Below are positions 26,261-34,040 of a stretch of 64,000 nucleotides of DNA, in pieces. This DNA is from Prado023 sp963774745 (GTDB lineage Bacteria; Actinomycetota; Actinomycetes; S36-B12; CAIYMF01). The notes below the pieces were generated by a model. The model made no database searches and was not told the origin of the DNA. It saw nothing but the letters and a program-made list of their open reading frames with translations. Position numbers and translations under genes: made by a program. The stretch spans positions 372,001-436,000 of the forward strand of contig CAVZGE010000002.1 of assembly GCA_963774745.1 (NCBI GenBank). Reading direction: 5' to 3'. Within the stretch, counting starts at the first letter, position 1, and every line of letters begins with the position of its first letter.

Positions 26261-27344
26261 GCAGGTCCTGCGCGAGTTCCTCGTAGGCGTCGGCCACGTC
26301 CGACCAGCGGTAACGGATCGCCACATCCGCCTGGCCCGCCGATCCGCGCGCTATCGCCGCACCGGGGTCGGCCTCAGCAGCCTCGCAGAGTGCCGCCACA
26401 TCCGCGCTCGTCGTGAAGAAGACGCCCGCACCGGCAGCGACCTCCCGGTTGAACACCACGTCGTAGGCACTCACCGGCGCACCGGCCCCCAGCGCCCTGA
26501 GCAGGGAGGGGTTCGTCCCCCCGACGCTGTGCCCGTGCAGGTAGGTCGTGGCGTGGGCGTAGAGGGTGTCCAGGAGCTCTGAGTCCCACAGGCTGCCGAG
26601 GAACCGGACCCGGGGATCGTCACCCGCTGCGGTGCGCACCCGTGCCCGATAGGCATCGGCGTAGGGCGCATCACCGACGACGACCAGCGGCATCCGCGCT
26701 TGGGAGGCCACATAGCCGGTGACGATCTCCTGCAGGTGGTTCTCGGGCTCGAAGCGCGCGACGACGAGGTGGTACTGGCGTGCGGAGACGCCAACCTCGG
26801 CCAGGCGGCTGGCGTCGGGGTTGACGATCGGGGCGCCGTAGGCGATGCAGTGCGCGTGGACGCCGTGCGCGTCACGCAGGTGCTCGGCGATCCCGTGGGC
26901 GTCGGCGATGACGGCATCAGCCCAGCGGGAGCTGCGGGCCTCAGCCCAGCGGTAGTAGCCGGAGCCACGGGGACCCCATTTGGCCCGCTTCCACTCCAGG
27001 CCGTCGACGTGCACGGCCACGGGGATCCGCGCCAGGCGCAGCGCGGGCAGGAAGGGCGCGTTGGCGGCGTTGAACACGATCGCGACGTCGGGATGCTCCC
27101 GGGTGATCGCGTGCCCGATGGAGAGCAACGTGTGGCTCAGGGTCTCGGCCGCCCGCTGGCGCACGGCCGGCAGGTTGACCAGGCGCATGCCCAGGTACTC
27201 GGTCTGCGTCTGCCCGGGATTGCGGCAGTACACCACGACATCGTGGCCACGGTCCACCAGCCGGCGGCCGATCTCCTCCGCGGCGGTCTCGAAGCCGCCG
27301 TAGCGGGCTGGGACCCCCCGGGTCCCGAGCAGGGCGAGGCGCAT
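26238..27344 (-). CDS. Glycosyltransferase with DUF1972 domain (family 4-like)
   Basis: This 368-residue protein begins LALLGTRGVPARYGGFETAAEE, the DUF1972 signature found in rhamnosyl- and N-acetylglucosaminyl-transferases of capsule loci. A GT4-type C-terminal half follows (VVARFEPENHL, VRFLGSLWD, HGHSVGGTNPSLLRALGAGAPV). It would act at the cytoplasmic face on lipid-linked sugars. ATG 27344 overlaps the TGA of the DUF4012 gene (ATGA), so the two are coupled; longer upstream frames are rejected. Confidence 0.9.
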   Translation of the reverse strand: MRLALLGTRGVPARYGGFETAAEEIGRRLVDRGHDVVVYCRNPGQTQTEYLGMRLVNLPAVRQRAAETLSHTLLSIGHAITREHPDVAIVFNAANAPFLPALRLARIPVAVHVDGLEWKRAKWGPRGSGYYRWAEARSSRWADAVIADAHGIAEHLRDAHGVHAHCIAYGAPIVNPDASRLAEVGVSARQYHLVVARFEPENHLQEIVTGYVASQARMPLVVVGDAPYADAYRARVRTAAGDDPRVRFLGSLWDSELLDTLYAHATTYLHGHSVGGTNPSLLRALGAGAPVSAYDVVFNREVAAGAGVFFTTSADVAALCEAAEADPGAAIARGSAGQADVAIRYRWSDVADAYEELAQDLLSTRRGR

Positions 27345-29185
27345 CAGCCGGCAGTCAGGTGCAGGGGGCGATCCAGGATCCCCGACCACTCCAGCCCCTC
27401 GCCGGAGTCGGTCCAACCCGGGGTCGCGGTCAGGGAGGTGCCCGGCGCCGGCAGGACGGTGATGCTCAGCTCCGCCGGATGGGCCAGGGCCTGGGGATCG
27501 GCATGCACGTCGTAGGTCCCGGGCGCGAACGTGCCCGCAGGCAGCTGGTACTCCATGACCACGGTGGTGGTCTCGCCGGGGTCAGTCTCGTGGCCCTGCC
27601 AGAGCACCTGCCCGCCGTGGTCATCGGGGAAGGGTCCGGTGCGGGCCACCGGGACCAGGGACACGGAGTTCCCGGTGGTGATCCGGGTGTCGGTGGCCGC
27701 CAGCGGCAGGCGGTAGGCCACGCGCATGCGGGCGCGCAGGGCGAGGTACCCGGCATACGTGGTCGGGTCGCCCTCCAACCCCTCGGGCACGGCGTTGGTG
27801 AACGAGATGCTGCGCCGGACCGTGGCGCCGCCCCCGGCCGTCAGCCGGACCTCCTGGGCTATGCGCCGGTCCTGGAACACCGACAGCTTGTTGGGGGCAC
27901 TCTGGGAATGGATGGCGATCAGGTCGCCGGACCCCCGGGAGAGCTCGCCGCCGCCCGCGAGCGCGTCGACGGCCTCCTGGAGGGCCGGGGCGTCGAACGA
28001 CGCCTGGATGTGCCGGGGCGGGATCGCGTCCATGGCGCCGCGCACGGCGGACAGGAGGTTCAGCGGCTGCGTCAGGTGCTCCAGCAGGGCCTCGGTCAGC
28101 TCCTCGTTGCGGGCATGTCGCTGGATCACGCCCTCGGGGCTGTTGAACTGCCGGTAGGCATCCACCAGCACGGTGCGCACGAGGGTCTCGGCGCTGATCT
28201 CACCGAAGCCGGGGGATGTGACGGTCCCGGTCCAGGCCAGGATCGAGGCCAGGGCGCTCATGTCGACCGTGACCACGCCGTCGACCTCGGGGTACCCCAG
28301 CGCGGCCCACGCCCGACGCATGTCCACCGAGGCGGTGCGGAAGTCCGGGTGGAAGTTGGAGTTCACGAACGGGTAGCGCTTGCCCTCGCGGTACCACGGC
28401 GGCCCGCCCTGGTGCTCCCAGTCGATCGGCGGGTTGTTGGGCGACAGCTTGGACTCCAGCTGCCCGGAGATCGGGACCGACAGGGACCCCTTGTCCGCCT
28501 GGACGACGAACGCGGACAGCGGGGCTCCGCCGGAGCCGAACGCCTCGGCGTCGTTGAGGGCCGCAACGAGGTAGCGCTTGGGCTCCTCGGACCCCAGGGC
28601 CTCGGCGACGGCCGGCATCGCGAGCTCGGCTGCGCCGGCCAGCTGGGTCAGGTCGTCGACCGAGCCGGCCACGGAGTCGGCGACGGCGCCGATCGGTCGC
28701 CCCAGCACGCCGGATCCCTCCACCTGCGCCAGGGCTTCCCCCGTCGCGGCCAGCGCCTCATGGACGGCGGCGACCGGACCAGCGAGCTGCTCGACCTTCA
28801 GCGGATCGAGCGTCGTGCCGCTGGCGATGGCGGGCTCACCATCGAACCCGACTGCCGTCGCGCCGATCTCGGCCAGGGGATCCAGTGCTGAGGTGCTCAC
28901 GGCGAGGGCATGGACGCTGCCGCGGAGGTCGTCGATCGCGCCCAGCGTCATCGGGTTGTACTCCAGCACCCGAGCCGCAGGTGAGGACCAGGTGCGGTCC
29001 AGCAGGTCGGCGGCGGCCCGGATGGTCCCGACGCCGCGATCGAGCTGCGTGCTGTCGCCGGCGCGGCCGGCCAGGGCGGTCTGGGCGACGCCGACGAGGC
29101 CGGTCATGGCCGCCACCTGGGTACCGATCGCGAGCACCGCGACCGGCGCCAGCAGGATCAGGGCGAGCCATCCCCTCCTGCGCAT
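27344..29185 (-). CDS. DUF4012 membrane-anchored protein
   Basis: This 613-residue protein has one N-terminal membrane helix after MRRRG (residues 6-30) and a large extracytoplasmic part. Family features are KRYLVAALNDAEAFGSGGAPLSAF, NSNFHPDFRTASVDMRRAW and VDGVVTVDMSALASIL. DUF4012 proteins occur next to polysaccharide genes in many actinobacteria and are distantly related to LytR/CpsA-like layouts; their function is not established. The gene leads a two-gene operon with the DUF1972 glycosyltransferase. Confidence 0.88.
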   Translation of the reverse strand: MRRRGWLALILLAPVAVLAIGTQVAAMTGLVGVAQTALAGRAGDSTQLDRGVGTIRAAADLLDRTWSSPAARVLEYNPMTLGAIDDLRGSVHALAVSTSALDPLAEIGATAVGFDGEPAIASGTTLDPLKVEQLAGPVAAVHEALAATGEALAQVEGSGVLGRPIGAVADSVAGSVDDLTQLAGAAELAMPAVAEALGSEEPKRYLVAALNDAEAFGSGGAPLSAFVVQADKGSLSVPISGQLESKLSPNNPPIDWEHQGGPPWYREGKRYPFVNSNFHPDFRTASVDMRRAWAALGYPEVDGVVTVDMSALASILAWTGTVTSPGFGEISAETLVRTVLVDAYRQFNSPEGVIQRHARNEELTEALLEHLTQPLNLLSAVRGAMDAIPPRHIQASFDAPALQEAVDALAGGGELSRGSGDLIAIHSQSAPNKLSVFQDRRIAQEVRLTAGGGATVRRSISFTNAVPEGLEGDPTTYAGYLALRARMRVAYRLPLAATDTRITTGNSVSLVPVARTGPFPDDHGGQVLWQGHETDPGETTTVVMEYQLPAGTFAPGTYDVHADPQALAHPAELSITVLPAPGTSLTATPGWTDSGEGLEWSGILDRPLHLTAG

Positions 29186-29297
29186 CGCCCCACCCCCGTT
29201 GCGACTCGGACCGCCCCGACCTGGAGCCCCATGGTAACCCGCGACGAGTTCGGGCAGGTCGGACCGGATCGAGCCACCCGGCGGCTAGTGTGAGCGC

Positions 29298-30302
29298 GTG
29301 CGGGCCTCAGCGATCGTCCTGGCCCACGGCGCCGAGCCCACCCTCGAGCGGTGCGTGGCCGCCCTCGTGGCTGACGGGGCCCGGGACATCGTGGTCGTGG
29401 ACAACGACGCGGCACAGGGCCCGGTGGACGCCGTGCGGGGGATGCCCGGGGTCCGCGTCCTCTCCCCGGGGCGCAACCTCGGCTACGCGGGCGGGTGCAA
29501 CCACGCGGCGCGCCATGCCCGGGGCGAGGTCCTGGTGTTCGTCAACTCCGACGCCCTCGTCCGCCCGGGGGCCCTGGCCGCGCTGGTCCGCCGGGTGGCG
29601 GACCCAGGGGTCGGACTGGCGTGCGCGAGCATCCGCCTGGCGGAGACCCCCGGGGTGCTCAACACCGTCGGCAATCCGGTGCACTACCTGATGTTCTCCT
29701 GGGTCGGTGGGCTCGGCGAGCAGGCATCGGAGCACGCGGAGCTCACCGAGGTGGCCTCCATCACCGGCGTGACCTTCGCGGTCCGCCGGGAGGTGTGGGA
29801 CGCCCTCGGCGGGTTCGACGCCGACTACGTCGCCTACTGCGAGGACGTGTACCTGTCGCTGCGTGCCTGGCAGGCGGGCTATCGGGTGGTGCACGAGCCG
29901 GCTGCCGTCGTGCTCCACCACTACGACTTCGGGCGCAACTCCGCCAAGTTCTACCTGCTCGAGCGCAACCGGCTCATGAACCTGCTGCTGCTTCCCGAGC
30001 GTCGCACCCGCCGGTTCCTGGCCCTGCCCGCGCTGGTCGTCGAGGGCGGCGTCCTGCTCGTGGCGGTCCGCGACGGTTGGGCCCGCGACAAGGTGGACGG
30101 CTGGCGCTGGCTGGTGACCCATCGTCGGTCGCTCGCGGATCGGCGGCGGATCATCCAGTCGGCACGCAGCGTCCCCGACCGCGACCTGGCGCGACTGCTG
30201 CGCGGACCGCTGGACCCGCCGGCTGGGCTGGGCCCCGGGGTCCCGGCGCCCGTCAGCACGATCCTCGCGCGGTACTGGGGCTGGGCGGAGCAGCGGCTGT
30301 GA
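29298..30302 (+). CDS. Glycosyltransferase family 2
   Basis: This 334-residue protein has a GT-A fold: SAIVLAHGAEPTLERCV at the start, VVDNDA, and NLGYAGGCNHA typical of rhamnosyl-type GT2. The metal-binding VNSDA and the late acceptor block GGFDADYVAYCEDVYLSLRA follow. The C terminus has a hydrophobic segment (FLALPALVVEGGVLLVAV) that may associate with the membrane. It probably adds a deoxyhexose or other sugar to the lipid-linked glycan. The stop overlaps the GTG of the following membrane gene. Confidence 0.92.
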   Translation: MRASAIVLAHGAEPTLERCVAALVADGARDIVVVDNDAAQGPVDAVRGMPGVRVLSPGRNLGYAGGCNHAARHARGEVLVFVNSDALVRPGALAALVRRVADPGVGLACASIRLAETPGVLNTVGNPVHYLMFSWVGGLGEQASEHAELTEVASITGVTFAVRREVWDALGGFDADYVAYCEDVYLSLRAWQAGYRVVHEPAAVVLHHYDFGRNSAKFYLLERNRLMNLLLLPERRTRRFLALPALVVEGGVLLVAVRDGWARDKVDGWRWLVTHRRSLADRRRIIQSARSVPDRDLARLLRGPLDPPAGLGPGVPAPVSTILARYWGWAEQRL

Positions 30303-31945
30303 GGTCGCCGGCCTGGGGACGGGACATCGGCCTGCGCGACATCGGCTGGGCGGGGCTGGTGGCGGTCATCGCCATGGGCATCGCCCTGGGCTTCCGGTCC
30401 GCGCTGGTCCCGACAGATCCCTGGCACTACGTGCAGGGCGCGCTGGCGTTCCCGGACGGCACATGGCGACCTGAAGGCCTGTCGCGGTGGGGCTTCCTCC
30501 TGCCGATCATCCCGTTCGCGCGCATCTGGGGTGATGCCACCGCGACCTACTACGTGCTGCCCGTGCTGAGCACGGGGGTCCTGGCAGCAGTCCTGTACCT
30601 CCTGGGCACGCGTTACGTGTCGAGGTCCACCGGCGTCCTGGCCGCCGTCTTCGCCCTCGGGACGCCGTTGGTGTTCGTCAACCTGACCCGTGGGTACACG
30701 GACCTGACCGCCACCACCCTGATCGGCCTCGCCCTGCTCCTGGCCACGCTGGCCGCGGACGCCGCCGACGAGGCGCAGGAGGCCGGCCAGGGCTGGGGGT
30801 GGCGGGTCCCCGCGCTGCTCGTGGCCTGCGGGTTCGTCACGGGCTGGAGCTTCGAGGCCCGCGAGACGGCCGTCTTCGCGTGGCCGGTGATCGGCTGGGT
30901 GCTCTGGCGGATCGGCCGACCGCTGGCGACCCTGGTGTGGTTCGTGCCACCGGCCCTCGCGTGGTTGGTCCTCGACATCCTGTTGTGCGCCGTGGTGTAC
31001 GACGACCCGTTCCTCAAGTTCCGGTTCATCCTGGGCGCGGACATCTCCGAGTCGGTGGTCAGCTCGGACGCTGGATATGCCGGGCGATCGCGCTGGTGGT
31101 ACGTGACGATCCTGCCGCGATCGATCCTGGAGGTCTCCGGCGGGCCGGCGCTGCTGGCCTGCTTGGCTGTGGGGGCAGTTGGTGGCCTGGTGTTCCGCGC
31201 ACAGCTGGGCCGGATCTGGGCCTGGGGGATGCTGACCGTTGCGCTGCTGTGGATCCAGGGTGGTCCGCTGAACCCGGGGCATCCCTCGGTGCGCCTCGAT
31301 GTCGCACGGTACTGGTTGTCGTTCATCGTCCCGTTGATGCTGGTGGCAGTGGGGACGATGGCGATCCTCGTGCGCAGCTCGCGGGGGGCGTGGCGGGTGG
31401 GGGCGGGGGCAGCCGCCGCGCTGCTCGCCCTGGGCGTGATGGTGCCAGCCGCGCGGTTCGCCACGACCTACCCGGGGTTCGCGCCCAACGGTGGGGACGC
31501 CATGGCCGAGCTGCGCGCGCACCTCGCCTCCCAGGGTGTTGACGTGGCCGGTGCGCGGGTCTGGGCCGATTGGGGCACCCAACGGGTCCTGCCCGCGTAC
31601 CAGACCGGTCCGTTCGGCGACCCGCGCTGGCAGGCAGGCAGCTTCCGCTCGCTGAACCGGCTGGTGCGCTTCCCGCCGACCTCGGACCTCGAGTACCCCC
31701 AACCGGGTGAGTACGTCGTGCTCTACAGCGCACAGGACAGGACCTGCTGGCACTGCCGGCGCGCGCTGCAGCCCGTGTCGGAGGCGTTCGGCCCCCTGCC
31801 CGGCCCGGGATGGGAGGAGCTCTTCACGTCCTCGGCAGACAACCTCACGCTCTACCGGCTGGGCCCATCAGTGACCTGGCCACGACCAACGACAGCCCCA
31901 CCACCGGCCACCGCCGACGAACCGGCGGACGACCCCGCCCTCTGA
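30299..31945 (+). CDS. Polytopic GT39/ArnT-like glycosyltransferase or related membrane protein
   Basis: This 548-residue protein has about ten hydrophobic helices, with the first extracytoplasmic loop carrying an Asp (LVPTDPWHYVQGAL) as in GT-C enzymes, and a soluble C-terminal domain from about residue 410 ending in a Pro/Ala/Asp-rich tail. The general pattern fits dolichyl-phosphate-mannose-type transferases that use polyprenyl-phosphate sugars outside the membrane. No specific family signature was recognised, so this is a fold-level call. GTG 30299 overlaps the GT2 stop. Confidence 0.75.
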   Translation: MRSPAWGRDIGLRDIGWAGLVAVIAMGIALGFRSALVPTDPWHYVQGALAFPDGTWRPEGLSRWGFLLPIIPFARIWGDATATYYVLPVLSTGVLAAVLYLLGTRYVSRSTGVLAAVFALGTPLVFVNLTRGYTDLTATTLIGLALLLATLAADAADEAQEAGQGWGWRVPALLVACGFVTGWSFEARETAVFAWPVIGWVLWRIGRPLATLVWFVPPALAWLVLDILLCAVVYDDPFLKFRFILGADISESVVSSDAGYAGRSRWWYVTILPRSILEVSGGPALLACLAVGAVGGLVFRAQLGRIWAWGMLTVALLWIQGGPLNPGHPSVRLDVARYWLSFIVPLMLVAVGTMAILVRSSRGAWRVGAGAAAALLALGVMVPAARFATTYPGFAPNGGDAMAELRAHLASQGVDVAGARVWADWGTQRVLPAYQTGPFGDPRWQAGSFRSLNRLVRFPPTSDLEYPQPGEYVVLYSAQDRTCWHCRRALQPVSEAFGPLPGPGWEELFTSSADNLTLYRLGPSVTWPRPTTAPPPATADEPADDPAL

Positions 31946-31947
31946 GG

Positions 31948-32030
31948 CGAATCATGTCGGGCCTGCTGGGTCTGGGGCAGGACCGCGTGCGGTCTCGGAG
32001 CACGTGATCCGCTCGGACCCGACGCGATTC
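31948..32030. repeat. Inverted repeat of the ACCCGACGCGAT family
   Basis: CGAATCATGTCGGG at 31948-31961 pairs with CCCGACGCGATTCG at 32018-32031 (12 of 14). The copy ACCCGACGCGATTCGGG starting at 32017 matches the dcd-upstream copy at 21057 at 16 of 17 bases. It lies between the glycan operon and the MFS gene. Confidence 0.55.
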
Positions 32031-32073
32031 GGGCAACGCCGCGTAGGCTGGCCGGCATCCCCGTGCGTGAGGA

Positions 32074-33315
32074 ATGCTGGTGTCTGCCCGTCATGCCCCC
32101 GTCGTCCTGTTGCAGGTCGCCAACCTCCTCGGTGGCGTGGCCAACTCGACTGTCGCCGTCCTGGTGCCGTGGCTGGTCCTGCAGGAGACCGGGTCGGCTG
32201 CTGACGCAGGACTGGTCGCCGCAGCCGCTGCCATCCCGGGCATCTTCGTCTCGCCGTTCGTCGGGGCCCTGGTCGACCGCTTCGGCCGGCGTCGGGTGTC
32301 GATGGCCTCGGATGGCTTCTCCGCGATCTCCGTGAGCCTGTTCCCCCTGGCTGAGGGCGCCGGCGTGCTGACCCTGGGCATGATCCTGGCGCTTGCCGTG
32401 CTCGGGGCGACGTTCGACCCTGCCGGGTACACGGCGCGCAAGTCGCTGATCCCCGACGTGGCCCATGCGGGACGCTTCTACATCGATCGCATCAACGGGG
32501 TGCATGAGGGCGTCTTCGCAGCCGGCTGGGTCATCGGTCCGGCACTGGCCGCGGTCGGCATCAGCACGATCGGCGTCGTCTCCTCGTTCTGGGTGACCGC
32601 CGCGGCGTTCGTGCTGGCCATCGCCGCGGTCGGCGGCATCCGCGTCACCGAGGCCATCGGCGAGTCCCGGCACGAGGCCGGTGACGACAGCGAGCCCTTC
32701 TGGTCGTCCATCGCGCGTGGCGGGCGGATGCTCTGGCGGGACAGGTCCCTGCGGGTGCTGACCCTGGCGATCGCGGTGCTGGCGATGGTCTACCTGCCCA
32801 CCGAATCGATCCTGATGCCTGTGCACTTCGAGGCAACGGATGCCCCGGCTGGCTACGGGATCACGCTCACGTCGCTGGCCGCCGGGGGGATGATCGGCTC
32901 CTTCTCCTACGGGTGGCTGTCGGCCCGGATGTCCAAGCACCGGATCGTTGTCCTGGTGATGTTCTCCGTGACGGCGGCGATCATCCCGATGGCCTTCCTG
33001 CCCCCGCTGCCGGTGTTCGTGGTGGCCGGCTTCCTGCTGGGACTGGGCTGGGGGCCGATGAATCCGCTGCTGAACTCCCTGGTCCAGACCCGGGTCCCGG
33101 CGCACGTGCAGGGCCGGGTCTACGGTGTCCAGACCGCGCTGTTCTACGCGGCTCCACCGCTCGGGCTGCTGCTGGCGGGGATCGCCGTCGACGCGTGGGG
33201 GGTGCAGCTGGTGTACGCCGTCATCGGGGTGCTGCTGGTCGGGCTGTCGCTGCTGATCGCAGCCATGCCCTCGTTGCGCGGACTTGATGACGAGGGCCCG
33301 GCCATGACTGGTTGA
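32074..33315 (+). CDS. MFS transporter
   Basis: This 413-residue protein has twelve hydrophobic segments and the MFS loop 2-3 signature as SPFVGALVDRFGRRRVSMAS. A second, shorter cytosolic loop lies near residue 200. It resembles the drug-efflux/macrolide-type group in actinobacteria (LLQVANLLGGVANSTVAVLVPW at the start), but the substrate is unknown. ATG 32074 follows GTGAGGA. It ends one base before the convergent methyltransferase gene. Confidence 0.88.
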   Translation: MLVSARHAPVVLLQVANLLGGVANSTVAVLVPWLVLQETGSAADAGLVAAAAAIPGIFVSPFVGALVDRFGRRRVSMASDGFSAISVSLFPLAEGAGVLTLGMILALAVLGATFDPAGYTARKSLIPDVAHAGRFYIDRINGVHEGVFAAGWVIGPALAAVGISTIGVVSSFWVTAAAFVLAIAAVGGIRVTEAIGESRHEAGDDSEPFWSSIARGGRMLWRDRSLRVLTLAIAVLAMVYLPTESILMPVHFEATDAPAGYGITLTSLAAGGMIGSFSYGWLSARMSKHRIVVLVMFSVTAAIIPMAFLPPLPVFVVAGFLLGLGWGPMNPLLNSLVQTRVPAHVQGRVYGVQTALFYAAPPLGLLLAGIAVDAWGVQLVYAVIGVLLVGLSLLIAAMPSLRGLDDEGPAMTG

Positions 33316-33316
33316 C

Positions 33317-33958
33317 TCACGAAGGGCCGGTGAAGACCACCATGTAGTTCGGGAAGTCCTGATCGACCAGGGCTGTGGTCCGCACCGCGGCGCCCGGCCA
33401 GACGCGGTGGACGAGATCGACCAGGGCTGCCGGGCCGATGGCCTCGACACGCTTGTCGCCGCTGATGTTCCGGTCAGCCCAGAAGGCCAGGGCACTGCGC
33501 GCCCCGCTGGGCACGAGCTCCTTGACGATCAGCATTCGGGGACCGTCGCCGAAGGCGCCGAGCACGTCGGCCAGGAGTTCCTCGCGCGCGGTCGGCGGCA
33601 CGTGGTGCAGCACGTCGGACAGCAGGGCAGCATGGTAGGGACCGGGCCGCATGCTCACGAGCGCAGCCACCGAAGTGGCCGGGTGCAGGGCGACGCGGGG
33701 AGCCAGGTCGGGGCGCAGCATCCCGCCGATGTCCTCGGCGAGGTCGACGGCGACGATGCGCAGGGTTGGCTGGCGGTCGAGCAGCGGGTTGAGCACCGCC
33801 CCATCGCCACCTCCCACGTCCAGCAGCACCGCGTCGGCGCCGAGGTCGGGGATCGCGGCGGCCACCTTGCGCACGTCGACGAACACCCGCCGGTAGGCGT
33901 TGCCCGCGATGGGGAAGATCGGGCCCAGGGCCGACCTGACGCGACTTCCCACACTCAT
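33317..33958 (-). CDS. SAM-dependent methyltransferase
   Basis: This 213-residue class I methyltransferase has motif I LLDVGGGDGAVL near residue 45, an acidic end of strand 2 in VAVDLAE, and a late HHVPPTAREELLADV block. It most resembles O-methyltransferase-like and ubiquinone/menaquinone-type small methyltransferases; the substrate is not indicated. ATG 33958 is preferred to GTG 33967. It starts 24 bp after a very strong terminator, so it is transcribed on its own. Confidence 0.83.
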   Translation of the reverse strand: MSVGSRVRSALGPIFPIAGNAYRRVFVDVRKVAAAIPDLGADAVLLDVGGGDGAVLNPLLDRQPTLRIVAVDLAEDIGGMLRPDLAPRVALHPATSVAALVSMRPGPYHAALLSDVLHHVPPTAREELLADVLGAFGDGPRMLIVKELVPSGARSALAFWADRNISGDKRVEAIGPAALVDLVHRVWPGAAVRTTALVDQDFPNYMVVFTGPS

Positions 33959-33981
33959 GCGTTCCACCCTATGGTCGTCGG

Positions 33982-34026
33982 AGACGTGGAGGGGTCCGGC
34001 CCCAGGGGCCGGACCCCTCCACGTCT
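33982..34026. terminator. Perfect 22-bp hairpin after etfD
   Basis: AGACGTGGAGGGG-TCCGGCCCC at 33982-34003 and its exact complement at 34005-34026, with a single central base. It lies 15 bp past the etfD stop on the minus strand. Sequence beyond the stem is not T-rich, but the stem strength argues for termination. Confidence 0.85.
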
Positions 34027-34040
34027 GGTGTTCGGACCCC

